64,000 bases of DNA from Halichondria panicea (GCF_963675165.1 NC_087377.1:12882632-12946631); one strand, 5' to 3'; positions 21,428 to 33,005 are shown, counted from the stretch's first letter. Translations and numbers: made by a program. The notes: a model not told the origin generated them from the sequence alone.

Positions 21428-22408
21428 TTAATTGTAATAACCTGAATGAGAGTACCAGCCATAGCAGTCTTCTGAGGTTATGCTAGCAAATCCTCTAAGA
21501 AGTATGTCCTCTATGTCCTTGGAAGAAGAGGCTAGTTCTTCATTCGCTCTAAGAAATGATTTCACTGCTGAAAATGACTCCTCAATGGGGTTGAGATCTG
21601 GAGAGTATGGCGGAAGGAACACAAGTAATGCTCCAACGCTTGATATCAGACGCCTGACTCTTTCATTATAATGTATAGAAGCATTATCCATCACTACAAT
21701 GCTGTTTGGGTTCACACCATCAAAGGGTAGCAAATGAGGCAAAACAGACAATTCAATAAAGTCGGCATAGATCTCTCCATTAACACTACCCTTGAGAAAC
21801 TGCACATCTAAGATTCCAACAGATGAAAGTGCAGCAATAGCAGAAACCCTTTTCCCTCTTGCTAATAGTTTGGTACAGCAACAGCGAAGACCTCTAAGAC
21901 TGTAGCCAAATTTTCTCATGGCGGTATTCCTGTCACTCCCAGTTTCATCCAAGAACACTAGCATATCAGGATCATACAATGAAACCTCAGCTACATATCG
22001 GGATCTTAATTCTTCGCTCTGTTGAATGGCAATCATCCTCATCTTTTTCCTGCTAAAGCGAGATTGGTGCAGAAACCTGCATATAGTTGACTCATCAACA
22101 TGCGTACCTCTTGCTTGCAGTTCAAGTTTTAGCTCATGGAGGTATATGCTAGGTTTCTCTATAACAAGCTCAAGGATGTGAAGCTGGTCTGCTCTGCTTA
22201 TTTTTCTTACAGCGTTCGATATATGAATTTTCTTCTCGACTGAGCCACTGGTATCAAATAGATTTACAATCCTTTGCACAGTCGAAGGATCAACACAAAG
22301 GTTTTCACTGATTTTCTTTGTTGAGATGTCAAGTACCTTTCTTTGATACACCATGCGCCATCTGAGGTCTGAGTGGTAAGCTTTTGTTCTTCCAGGTTCA
22401 CAAGACAT
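21428..22408 (-). CDS. IS630/Tc1/mariner transposase, DD34E
   Basis: A single 326-codon frame from ATG at 22408. Residues 10-115 hold two helix-turn-helix units (STKKISENLCVDPSTVQRIV and the HVDESTICRFLHQ recognition helix). The catalytic triad is Asp154 in VFLDETGSD, Asp241 in IVVMDNASIH and Glu276 in PDLNPIEESF; 34 residues lie between the last two, the Tc1-like spacing. The PPYSPDLNPIE motif is diagnostic of the family. No stop or frameshift is seen. Transcription runs toward the accessory gene. The start codon lies close to the right terminal repeat. Confidence 0.92.
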   Translation of the reverse strand: MSCEPGRTKAYHSDLRWRMVYQRKVLDISTKKISENLCVDPSTVQRIVNLFDTSGSVEKKIHISNAVRKISRADQLHILELVIEKPSIYLHELKLELQARGTHVDESTICRFLHQSRFSRKKMRMIAIQQSEELRSRYVAEVSLYDPDMLVFLDETGSDRNTAMRKFGYSLRGLRCCCTKLLARGKRVSAIAALSSVGILDVQFLKGSVNGEIYADFIELSVLPHLLPFDGVNPNSIVVMDNASIHYNERVRRLISSVGALLVFLPPYSPDLNPIEESFSAVKSFLRANEELASSSKDIEDILLRGFASITSEDCYGWYSHSGYYN

Positions 22409-22822
22409 CCTTAGTATTGTTCTGTACTTGTACTGCTATTGCACTGCACTGCTGCATGGACTATATACTGAGAAATTTGAACGAGTATATATTAGCCGCG
22501 GCTTCTAAAAGAGGCAATAATTCCTCTCAGTGGTATTGTTGGAATGTATGTTTACTACAGATTTACTATTGTTTATACAACCGGCTGCCAAAGTCTGCAG
22601 GCAAGTTAACTGCAATCTGCTGTATCTGTACCGGCTCTATTAGAAAAACTTTCAAAATCTGATCGAGGTACTGGTCCATTACAAGAAGGTGTGGTCAAGA
22701 CCAAACCTACAGCAAAATAATAACTCTAAGTTATATTTCGCTATGATATGTGATCGTAGCAGGCTCCAAATTAAGTTGTGTCCAGCCTCCTCTGCATAAT
22801 ATAGTATATTATATACATAATA

Positions 22823-22956
22823 GTTAGACACTGTTTTGGAGGTGTCTATGGGATTTAGAAGCCCAAAGGCACTGATTAGTATCCCGAGCGTAGCGAGGGT
22901 ACTAAAGTGGCTGAGGGCTTCTAAATCACATGGACACCGACAAAACAGTGTCTAAC
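22823..22956. mobile_element. Palindromic MITE (gttagacactgtttt ends)
   Basis: Arms gttagacactgttttg and its complement close a 134-base near-palindrome whose middle also pairs (gatttagaagccc / gggcttctaaatc). A diverged relative is at about 32453-32515. No clear target duplication seen. Confidence 0.65.
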
Positions 22957-24976
22957 TCATTTAGATATTAGTGCACATGCGCAAATCGCTTGACTACAAT
23001 ACAATTACTTGACAATGGAATACTAGGTATACTAAGTAAATTTGCAGGTACACTAAGTCCCATAGTATACCTGCTCTGAGGCACTTTTCCCATGTACTTC
23101 CCATGTAGATCTTATCTACTAGTGTCTAGTAATCATAACCAGCATTCCTATATAATGGGTCACATAAAGGAAGTACATGTTACACACATGAAAGTATGAA
23201 GTGTACTTAGTCTACCTCAATACTGGGAAATACCACAAAGGGGAGTATTATGTAGCTAGAGTTGGGTGTGATATTAGATTACATTCTGCTCAGGGATTGA
23301 ATTTCTACATCTGTTAACTGGTCAGCCGGATCCTTAGTGATATGACTGTACTGACACACACTACACAGAGGTACTTGAAGTTAATGTCAAAACCATAATT
23401 AAGCTGAGCTACCAACAGTCATGCCTGTAAGCAATTAGCCTCGATCCCAGCCCCTCTGGAATCGAGGCTAGTAAGCAATTATTAATGTGAGTCCCCCTAA
23501 TAGGTGTGTATATAGGGGGGATCTCCCTGGGGGAAACCAATGATAATACTTACAGTATTGCATGGAACATTAAGAAAATTCAATTAGGGTTGACATTGGA
23601 AGCATACCACATCAAATTGGCTGGCATACCAAGAATTAAACACACAAGCCTATACACAACACTGTCACACAGCAGCATAGTTACAAGGTTGGTCACATTG
23701 TAGCTTTTGCTTGACAAGAGAGATTATGAATATAATAACCATGCATTGACTGGCATGTGAAAACAAAAATAGTTATAATAAGATAATATACCTGCAGTGA
23801 ACACAATAATATTATTATATACCTGAACAAAAAAATCAATGAATTGCATGCCAATTGTGAGTCTGTGTATACCTGTTTGTGTTGTGACAAGGCCAAGTTA
23901 TGCCTGCTACAGTACATTGCTCTTCCCACTGACAACTGTTTGGGATGCGCCATTGGGGAGAGCGTCGAACACCAGTGAATAAATGCCTTCATCAGAGATG
24001 TTAGGAGAAGTTGATTTGGGAGTGGGACTCTTACACTGCATGTACATGGATTGCATGGTTCAGGATAATTATCTTACTTACTGTTGTGCTTATCAGCCAA
24101 AGTGGGAGTTATTGAGGGTGTTTTCCAAGGCTTATCAAGTCTTATCCCACAATTCTGGATAACATGGCTGTGTTTATTCTACTAACACTCCACCCCCACA
24201 ACAGTTGCAGTGCATACAGTACAGGCAGCAGGCTTTATCCATACTCTGAGACAAAATGAAAGTTTACTGAGCAACACCACTAGGATATGTACACATGATT
24301 TCTATTGATGATCATCCTCTCTGTACACTTAGCAAATCAAACAAAGGCACGCTCGTGACTGGGGATAATATTATAACCACACTGTCAACTAACTAATTTG
24401 TTTTGATAACTCTAGCTCATATAAGTTAAACAAATTATTGTAAACACAAACTAAATTTGTCACATTCTGACTAATTGTGTACACTCAGCTGCTAATAATT
24501 GTGCAGTACAGGGAAGCTTTACCTGTCCAGCAATCTGGTGAACATCTCACTACAGGCTGATAATGATGTGTGCCCTAGAGTATGTGGGCTCTAACAAACC
24601 TCAAAGTGTACTACAAAGCACCACATTCACATGCAGCCCCCCACAAGGAAAAGTACCTGCAATAAATTGTCCCCCATATGGTGCAAATTGCTAAGCCTGG
24701 ATCCCATATATTTCAAATCTTGAGGTACAGCATAATCTGATTCTTCATGACACTTGGTCTGTGAGATTGTACAAACTAAAATGAATTATGTGATATAAGT
24801 TGCTAGTACAAAAGGGAAGACTTACGTTTCCTGACGAGCTATTTCTTTGGGATATAGATCGCTGGTTCTACCTATACAATGATACAAAAATTATGTAAAA
24901 AGAGATTGTTGTGGGACACATTTTCTCATGGTATACAAAGGGAGAGAGATATGAAAAACTGCTCAAATAGTTCGGT
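22957..24976. other. Intergenic, possible alternative 3' exons of gene A
   Basis: Mostly non-coding, with a 35-base mini-MITE at 23436. On the minus strand two open, splice-bounded blocks occur: 24867-24826 (NQRSISQRNSSSGN) and 24758-24657 (TKCHEESDYAVPQDLKYMGS...). They are in phase with each other but not with any donor I can find in the gene A membrane exon. They may be an alternative tail or a separate gene end. Confidence 0.35.
23436..23470. mobile_element. Minimal 35-base MULE-like hairpin with 9-base target duplication
   Basis: The sequence tagcctcgatcccag ... atcgaggcta is only two short arms back to back. It is flanked by gtaagcaat at 23427-23435 and 23471-23479. It shares ends with the 1.1-kb element at 10682, so it is an extreme internal-deletion derivative that still inserted as a unit, or was trimmed later. 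Confidence 0.85.
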
Positions 24977-26834
24977 TTATTGCTTTGGGGAGGTATCATG
25001 GTGTGACCACCTACGTCGAGTGATAACGATGACGATTATGACCATACTTATGAAAGACAAGAAAACAGCTATGCCACCAATTATAGCCACTGCTACAACT
25101 GCAACTGGGAGTGTTGATTCTCCTCCACCACCACCTGCATGTATGGAGAAAATTGATGAATTCAATTGAGTAAGTTGACTGTACCTCCTAATGTTGTCAA
25201 ATTGAATTCTCTAGTGAGTGGAGATACGACGTCATTTGATTGGTTGCTGGCCAAAACAACTCTAGTGGTGTAGGTGTAGAGGAGTCCAGCAGTGATGTTG
25301 GTGAAGGTCACCGTGATTTGGTTGGTTGTGGAGGGGAAAGGGAGGATGATTGGGCCAGAGTATGGGGGAGAGAGAGTGGAGACAATGAGCAGGTCACTGG
25401 GAGGGTAGCCAGTGAAGGGGAGGGACAAGCGGACTGTGTAACTAGTGTCAGATGGTGTGACATCTTGTATGGTAATCATTGTATCTGGAACTGAAACATA
25501 CAGCACAGTAATCAATATTCATTAAAAATGCCACAGTCTTACTGGTCACGGTGGAGTTAATAGCAGAGCAGTCCTTGTTTCTAAACATTACACACACTGT
25601 GTAAGCATCTCCAGGAGATTGGTCTGAGAAATCAATTGCAACTGAACTTCCATTAAATAATGTGGTAGGAACACAATCCTCTCCACTCGTTATGTATCCA
25701 AACATTCGAATGGGTGCAATATCAATTGAAATTTCCTGGAATCAAAAATTATTAATTTACGAAAACAACAAAAGCAATAACACTACCTGGAATACTATTT
25801 GGAGCTTCAGTGCTTCATTTTGGATTATGAAGGAGGCGGATAATGCTGGAGTTCCCAAGTCTAAATGTGACACCACATTAATGAATGAGCTCAAGTATGC
25901 AGTCACTTTACACACATACCTGGATTGATCACAGTGATATTTGAGGTGTCAGATGATAAGAGTCCATTGATTGTGAATGGTGTCACAGTCACTGTCTGAG
26001 TCTCACTGTAAGGGAGGCTCTCTCCAGCTAATGATAGAGATGTATTGGTGGTATTGTACACTGTTCCATTCAGGTTGATAGTGTATCCAGTAACACATCT
26101 CTGGTATGGTGCGTCCAGTGGGTCCCACTCCAGAACAGGACATAAACTATTAGTTCTCAGATTTGCCACCCAGGCAGTTACAGGCAGTGCATTTATATCT
26201 GTATAGCAGTTCACACAAATAGGTAGGCTGCAGCTAGAAATTGTTACTCACCTATCACATTCAGTGTGGTGTTGCCAACTAGTGGCGACGAAAAAAGACC
26301 ACCAGCAAAGCATTCAATCAGAGTACCGTTAAGTACCTCAGTGACAGGTATTTGAATAGTTGAGCTCACTGTAGGGCCAGTGTTGTTGCTGACCATGGTG
26401 ATGGTGAATTGACCACACGTGTATTCTGCAAAACCAGTAGTGTGGCTCACTAAACCATTGCAAGACATGGCTCCACTAATTTCCCATCGACTTTGTTCGC
26501 CATTAACGTTGTCATGGCTACAGGTTAGAGAGACCAACTCTCCAGGACAAACTGTTAGCATTTCTCTTTCATCAGTAATATTTGACAGAAATGCTGAGTT
26601 TCCATACACAGTGTCTAGACAATAGTAAACAAAGCAACTCATTGTTCAGTATAATTATGCACCCTACTCTTTGTCTATACAACTTACCCAGTTGATTTGT
26701 GGCTAGCAGTATCCATGAAGCTAGGACCAACGGGATAATCTACAGAATTAGAAGAGAAGCATTGATTTCTTTTTTGTTACAACATACAGGTATTCAAAGA
26801 TTTTGGATCTTACCTTGCAACTTGACACACTCAT
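24977..26834 (-). CDS. Array receptor A (Ig-FN3-beta-FN3-TM, short divergent tail)
   Basis: Exons, minus strand: 26834-26814, 26739-26688, 26614-26252, 25860-25787 after 26198-25920, 25735-25543, 25490-25185 and 25134-24977; 1446 nt, 481 residues. The start MSVSSCK joined to IIPLVLASWILLA is a signal peptide. The Ig exon has Cys in VCPGELVSLTC and TLIECFAG. Next come FN3 (LCPVLEWDPLDAPYQRCVTG ... ), a cysteine-bearing beta domain (EDCVPTTLFNGSSVA ... VCVMFRNKDC) and a second FN3. The last exon has a Gly-rich linker, a helix (VAVVAVAIIGGIAVFLSFIS) and a short basic tail RRRWSHHDTSPKQ. The tail lacks the paired tyrosines of B, E and G. The 5' half is almost identical to gene B; the last two exons are not. 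Downstream blocks at 24867-24826 and 24758-24657 could supply another tail. Confidence 0.77.
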
Positions 26835-26940
26835 GATCTATACAGATCTCACTACAATTATCTCTGTTGTCTTCAAACACTGCCTGCATTAATTGGACTA
26901 GATCTATCTTTGACAATCCATACCCATTCAACATCTTCAG

Positions 26941-27257
26941 TAGTTGGGCGGAGCCCGACCGTCCCTGACGGGAGGTCGGGTTGCAAGCCTATCTGGGATT
27001 TGTTCTAGCGCCACTATAGTGGCGCCCTATCAGATTGCAGCATTTTTCACGTGGCTTGGTTACACTTCCGCTTGCATCTAGTTGCAAAACCGCATGCAGT
27101 ATTGCTGTGCCATCCTTGTGGTTTCACGTCATCAAGTCGGTTAACACCCACTTGAGAATAATAATATTCATAGCAGTACTACATAATGCGCAGAACAAAT
27201 CCCAGATATGCTTGCAACCCGACCTCCCGTCAGGGACGGTCGGGCTCCGCCCAACTA
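26941..27257. mobile_element. 317-base MULE-like MITE with empty site in paralogue
   Basis: Terminal repeats of about 60 bases start tagttgggcggagcccgacc. The 9-base duplication catcttcag flanks it (26932-26940 and 27258-27266). The sister copy near gene B (41281-41289) has a single catcttcag and no element. A diverged end of the same family is at about 60093-60130. Confidence 0.93.
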
Positions 27258-28530
27258 CATCTTCAGCACATTGAGAGCATTGATCAAAGCATAGATAAAA
27301 GTGAGAATCTATAATTATGGTTGAGACCAATCACGAATGTCATGTAAACTTGCAGTTACTGCTCTTATAATCTATGTTAATTTCACTCCTGCAAACAGCT
27401 GAGTATATAAGTGTGCATCTAGACTACATGCTAATTATCTGCATGAAACTACGTAACAATGATGCAATCTGAGCACAATAGTATGATTTTGAATTCATGC
27501 CTCTATGCCCTAGATGCTCTCCTGATGGAATGGATGGAGAGGCTATAATTATGCTAACAGTGTGTCCTAGAGAGTTGGTTTCGCTATACAACCTGCAGCC
27601 ATGACAATAGATTGATAGTGAACAACATTGATGGACAATAATTATTAGTGGAAGTGTATTTTACAATCGTTTAGTGAGCCACACTCATTTCATGGTTTCA
27701 CAGAAGACACATGCATGCAAAATATTATTTGAATGGACGTCTGTCAAGTTGTATATACCCTGTCCATTATAGAACGCTCATTTGCGATAAAAGGCGTGTG
27801 CATCCATCAATTCTTGACGATTGCATGTGAATGGATTACACGTGAACAATCTTCAACAATCTGATAATCAGTTGATTTATTACCAGAAATTGATTTGATC
27901 GATAATAAATTTTTTTATGATTTATGAATTGTTGTGGACCAGCTTTGATGTGATTGATGTAATAGCTCAATTACAGGCCATCCTCACAATTATAAGCGGC
28001 CTGGAATCAAGGGTTTTGATTAGCTATCTCATATGATAGGTTGATCAGTCATATGACTATAACGCAGAAGTGAGACACATCAAAAATTATAGAGAAAGGC
28101 CATTGTCACACCAAATTGTGGTGTTTTTCAGTGAAAGAATAATTATAGATCTACATATATAATTATATATTATAGCCTCTATTCCAGGCCGAGTTTTTGC
28201 TTTTATAACGGTTAGGTGAATGTAGTTATAAAAACGAAAACTCGGTCTGGGATCGAGGCTATACATGTATAGCTATAATTGATTCTGCGGTAATAATTAT
28301 GTCTACGATCTCATTAAAATTAAGTCAGGTCCTTCAATTATTTTTTATATATAGTTATTAGCCTAGCTAAGTTGTCATCGTTTAATCGGCTCCTCTTAAT
28401 CTCGTCTTAATCAATTGACTGAATAAGCGTTTTAAGTTCAGGCAAGGGCATCACAGACTAAACATGTTTCAGAAGTTCTAGACTGAATATAGTGAAACAA
28501 GCTTGTCACTTCACCGAACATTCTTTTAAC
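27258..28530. other. Non-coding, duplicated with 41281-42530
   Basis: Nearly identical to the region upstream of gene B, including a hairpin MITE (28173-28261, 42179-42267). No gene seen. A cgataataaatt-rich stretch and gatcaatt repeats are shared by both. As the common 5' flank of A and B it should hold their promoters. Confidence 0.55.
28173..28261. mobile_element. 89-base MULE-like hairpin
   Basis: tagcctc ... gaggcta ends and arms gagtttttgcttttataacg / gttataaaaacgaaaactcg. The same insertion is present at 42179-42267, so it predates the A/B duplication. Confidence 0.8.
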
Positions 28531-29224
28531 TCTTTCCTTGGCAATCTGTTGTAGAAATTACAACAACGGTAACGAATCGTTATGATGAATTAGATGAAGT
28601 TGTATGTGAGCTCCTCCCTGACAAACAAACTGTAGTCTAGGTAACGGCCTTATCAGTCAAGTAGGCTAAAAATCTATGTCCTTTGATGTAAGCTTTGATG
28701 TCTCTTTGTGCATATGTAGTTAAAAAAAAAAAAAAAAAAAAAAAGAAACCTTTGACTAGCTAGGAAGAGTAGCAGCAGTAGTAGTAGGAAGAGTAGCAGT
28801 AGTGTAGCAACCGTAGAAGTAGGGCTACCCCTGGCTTTACTGAATTAACTAGCTGTGTCTGCTGTCTAGTTGGACCAGATTTAGCTAGATAATGGGGTAG
28901 AGAATAGTTGAGCGGTGCTGTGTGTAGCTTGAACTGTACTGGCTGGCAAGAATCTAGTAAGCACCCTATGCACTGATAACTCGTCAGAATGGAGGGTATG
29001 TTCTAGGGATCTGGACAGCTGTACATCCAAAGGAGCCAGGGAGTGCCAATCGTCTTCTCCCAGTCTCTGACACGCTAAACAAAACGAGCTAGAACTGAGC
29101 TAGAATTGCTAGCCGGATCTAGACTAATAGAATGACATGGAGGCGTGGTGAGGCCGGATCCACACTAATTGATCGACCTAAAGACGCTCCTGTTGGCAGA
29201 CTTTCACAAATGGTAAGGAAAGGG
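28531..29224. mobile_element. Insertion absent from the paralogous copy, with poly-A tract
   Basis: Relative to the sister copy at about 42535, this copy has about 694 extra bases bounded by ttaac (28526-28530 and 29225-29229). Ends are tctttcctt and aaggaaaggg, a possible short inverted repeat. Inside is a run of 23 A (28722-28744) followed by a gtagcagcagtagtag microsatellite. No coding motif seen. It could be a non-autonomous element or a deletion in the sister copy; the 5-base direct repeat favours insertion. Confidence 0.6.
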
Positions 29225-29755
29225 TTAACAGGGCCAATCAATTCAGCTGCTTGTATAGAAGCAAGTTGGAGCCTGTAGCATGAGTAATGTATGTAGAGGG
29301 CATGGACTGCATGCACTTTCAATCGAATTTGTACACCTGCATGTCTTGGCTCCAAAAAACATGTGTGCATGGTTCGTTCACTGTTACGAGGATAGGTAAT
29401 ACAGTTTCTCATACTTGCCACTGAGGCACTGGACAGTACTCTGATTGAATGCTTTTCTGGTGGTCTTACATAGTCTCCACAAGTTGGCAACTCAATGTGA
29501 TAAGTCAGTGAAACAACAAGATTTCATGCTAGCTACATCATAATTATTTTTTTCAACTGTATACAGATCTAAATGTGTCTACTGTAACTGACTGGATGGC
29601 AAATCTGAGAACCAACAGTTTATGTCCTGTTCTGGAGTTGGACCCAGTGGCAATTACCAGAGAGATGTGTCGCTGACTACTCCGTCAACCAATTATACAA
29701 TACAACAAACACATCTCTATCATTAGCTGGAGAGAGTCTCCCTTACCATGAGAAT

Positions 29756-29853
29756 TAGCCTCGTCCCAGGCCAATTTTTTTTTAATAGAACGAAGTTGAA
29801 AAATACGCGACCTAGCGTTCAATTGGAGACGGATCGGCCTGGGGTCGAGGCTA
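29756..29853. mobile_element. 98-base MULE-like MITE in pseudogene C1
   Basis: Ends tagcctcgtcccaggcc and ggcctggggtcgaggcta, flanked by catgagaat (29747-29755) and catgagtat (29854-29862). The sister copy C2 has the unoccupied site catgagaat at 43026-43034. Confidence 0.88.
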
Positions 29854-29862
29854 CATGAGTAT

Positions 29863-29920
29863 TAGCCTCGATTCAAGGCCGATTAAAATACGTATTTTAA
29901 TCGGCCTTGAATCGAGGCTA
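29863..29920. mobile_element. 58-base MULE-like MITE beside the previous one
   Basis: A perfect hairpin tagcctcgattcaaggccga / complement, flanked by catgagtat at 29854-29862 and 29921-29929. It inserted into the target duplication of the neighbouring element, or the pair arose by local re-insertion. Confidence 0.88.
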
Positions 29921-30124
29921 CATGAGTATAAGACAGTGACTGTGACACCATTCACACAAAATGCACTCTTATTTCCTGACACCTCAAATGTCACGGTGAT
30001 CAATATATAGAGGTGCATGTAATGCGACAGCATTATTCAGTCAATTTGAGTGTCACATTATTCAGATATAGAGACTCCAGCATTATCCGCCTCCTTCACC
30101 ATCACCATCTATAATAATATATAT

Positions 30125-30831
30125 AGTGCAAGTAACCTAGGGAGTAGAATACCACATTTTGGTACATAAATGTGAATATCTTGACCTTAAAACATTTCTA
30201 AGAAATTTTGATGATACCAAAGTGTAGGTGAATGCTTGAGCTTCAACATATCCAAAAATGTTTCCATGGCAACCTAAGGTGGTGGATATGTGGTTGCTTT
30301 TACAATAGCAACAAATTATTATAGTGAGCAAAAGCTTAGGGAGGAAAAACACCAACCGTTGTCGGCTAAGGTCTGGAACTCTGGCATTAACATCAGTGGA
30401 TAGTTTGAGCTAACATATGCATGAATTAAAATCGGTTACATAAGTACACACGCTGTTTCGTACTCCATTATGTGTGTTTTGGGTGCCTTTTCGCTTAGGG
30501 AGAGATTTCAAGTAAATTTTTCGGCTAAGGTCTATTTTTTGTACACATGTAATTGTTAATAAATTGTCTATCTTTTGGTAGAAGCAATTTTTCTAGAAAC
30601 ATTTTACTTCCAGAGATAATTGATGTTACATACATTTTTTTACAATCATCCCCGTTTTCACCTAAATGATTTTCCACTATAACAATGTTTTAGAGAAATA
30701 TTTTTGAATATGTTTGTAGCTTATTCATTCACCTACACAATGGTATCAGCATCATTTCTTAGAAATGTTCCAAACTCAAGATACACATGAGTACAAATGT
30801 TTGTATTCTACTCCCTTGGTTACAGGCACTG
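30125..30831. mobile_element. Mariner-like MITE in C1 (about 707 bases)
   Basis: Ends agtgcaagtaacctaggg and ccttggttacaggcactg are inverted repeats. The same family lies in C2 at 44450-45167 in the opposite orientation and at a different place. No transposase motif inside. The right edge abuts TA. Confidence 0.8.
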
Positions 30832-31887
30832 TACTGAAGCTGCAAATAATGGTCCATGCAGGTATGTATATGTATTAGTTATTGCATGCATGGCTATGAG
30901 TGCCACAAACTGTTTATTGGCCCGTTAGTATGGTCAAGGGCCTTTAGCCCGAGATCGTTATTTTAGAGACAAATCGGCCTGGGAATGAGGCTACGTATGC
31001 TAAACCATGCATTGTCATTTTTCTAGGCAACATTGTAGGGTATATAATTAACAGAACTGCCAATTGAAAGTGAAAACTATCTTGTCAATTGTAGGGTATT
31101 TTGCTCTGCATGACCTGCCTCAAAGCGAAATTGAAAATGGTGTCTTGGAATATAATATGGAGGAAGATGCATTTAATGCTACTAAGACCGAACAGAACTG
31201 TTTCTGTTTCAACATACACATGCATATATATCCCAGTAGATACAGACTGGATGGAAATATATACCACAAGGATTTGTGACACTGGAAATTGGACGGGCAC
31301 AGAACCGGCATGTATGCATACTATGTATACATGTATGATTGTATACGTATATACATGTACATGTATAGTTATTATTTGGCCTGACCAACAGGAGCAGTTT
31401 CGCTGGCCCTGCAAGCGGTTCACACAAAAGTTATTACAGTAACACTATCGCTCGTAGGGTCGGCTGTACATGCATGTATATCTGTAGAGGATGTGAAAAT
31501 TTCAATACACCTGTATAATGCTCATATAACTGCTCTCTGTACATTATGGAGTGGGACCAACATCAAAAAGAAATTTATAAGAGACCCTTCAACTAATTAA
31601 TTGCTGTTTACTGTTGCCAGTAATAAATACTGTAACAATAAAACCACAATAAAATGCTCTGTTTAGTAATTATTATGAGCTATAATATAGCTAAGGACTC
31701 TCTGCATGTGAATAAGGACACCTTTTATATAATCAGGACAGTCACTCTTAATGCAATAGAAATTACTATATAGGGTTAATTTTACTCCAGGTTTCACAAC
31801 TTAAATGCAGCAACACTACTATTAGACAACAACCAAGCTACCAACCTCTCCATTGATACGCCCACTGCATTATAGGTACGACCAAGT

Positions 31888-32128
31888 ATACCGTATATTT
31901 ATAATTATTAAGCAGGTATAATTTTCGGGGGGCAAAGGCAAAACATTCATGGTTAAGCGTCACTTTGTGGAGAATTTTTTCGTGCTTGCTGCTTGCACTG
32001 TAGGTAAAGGTAGGCAAGGTCGCTTCATTCGTGGGTAAAATATTCGTGCATGGTCAGAGTTCCAACTACGAAAACCAAGAATACTTTGTTTCCCGGAAAT
32101 TACCAGCTTATAATATACGGTACCTCTC
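31888..32128. mobile_element. Palindromic MITE (accgtata ends)
   Basis: Bounded by taccgtatat and atatacggta, with inner pairing ggtataattttcg / cccggaaattacc. Copies at about 51690-51955 and partial ones at 38500-38610 and 59700-59800. Confidence 0.55.
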
Positions 32129-33005
32129 TGAGGTGAACATTAGGTTTGTTGTTTTCAAGGGCCAATGCATTAATTAATAGCCCAAGGATGAAAATGTGCA
32201 CTGTATACAAGTGGTGCATGCAAATTCCGTTCAATATATCACAAAAAAACGGTCATCTATTATAATTTTAGATCATGTTTGCCATAAATACTGCAATTTG
32301 ATTGGCTAAAGGAAGTGTTCTATCCAACTTAGAAAATCATGTACTTACTTAGAAAATCATGTACTTCACTTAGAAAATCATGTAGCAAAGATTAGATAAG
32401 AACATTCAAATCTGATTGGCTAAATACTCATGGTTGCTATGATCTAAAATGCTCAGACACTGTTTAGGAAGTTTCCACATGATTTAGAAGTTCTCAGGGC
32501 TAGTAGAACCTTCCTAAACACTATTATATAGTCGCACATTTTGTGTGAGGACCACACAGTGTTTTTTACCAAATTGTGACAGGCCTGCGTGCTAAGAATA
32601 TATAGGCATTTAAATATAATGTGATAGTAGAAATCGTTTTATTAATGTATTAGTTTAATACCAAGCAGTTGTTGTAGGAAAAAGTGTGAGCGTAATTTAA
32701 CAATCTGTTGAGAGATTTCAATAGCTACAACACTAACAAATAAAAAAATAAAAGCCTGCATGGCTGCCTATATCGTGGTCGCCATATAAACAGGCCATGC
32801 TCTATATAATGCAGCCAGGTTAACAAGCAGTAAAGTCTCCATAATTATAGTATGTGTTACAGGTCACCTCTTCATTGCAGCCACTGTTATAGTGCATGTG
32901 CCCTACAGTACTATAGGGTTGCATGGTCGCCGCTAAATTCATATTGACACAAATAATTACGACCCCATACAGGCTCACCTGCGGATTGTGAAGCAGGTGC
33001 AACGC

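Larger units (their letters stand above)
20143..22622. mobile_element. Two-gene Tc1/mariner-type transposon, apparently complete
   Basis: The element begins CAGCAGATTGCAGTTAAC at 20143 and ends with its complement at 22622, flanked by TA on both sides (20141-20142 and 22623-22624). Terminal repeats extend about 110-130 bases (with tgcctcttttagacgccgcg and gaagccgcggctaat at their inner ends) and differ by small indels. Inside are two convergent genes: a two-exon protein on the plus strand and a DD34E transposase on the minus strand, with 86 bases between their ends. Both frames are open, so the copy may be active or recently active. Confidence 0.9.

Noticed and set aside
25240-25494. Gly/Glu-rich plus-strand frame, also at 39605 and 61851
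   Set aside because: Antisense shadow of the second FN3 exon in A, B and G; conserved only because the sense exon is.
26419-26625. Plus-strand frame with similar copy at 40768
   Set aside because: Antisense of the Ig exon of A and B.
28722-28744. Poly-A tail of a retroposed gene
   Set aside because: No open frame or processed gene precedes the A run, and target repeats do not flank it at the expected place; treated as part of the 694-base insertion.
32333-32383. CRISPR-like short repeats (cttagaaaatcatgt three times)
   Set aside because: Spacers are 1-3 bases, repeats degenerate, and the DNA is eukaryotic; a local tandem repeat.
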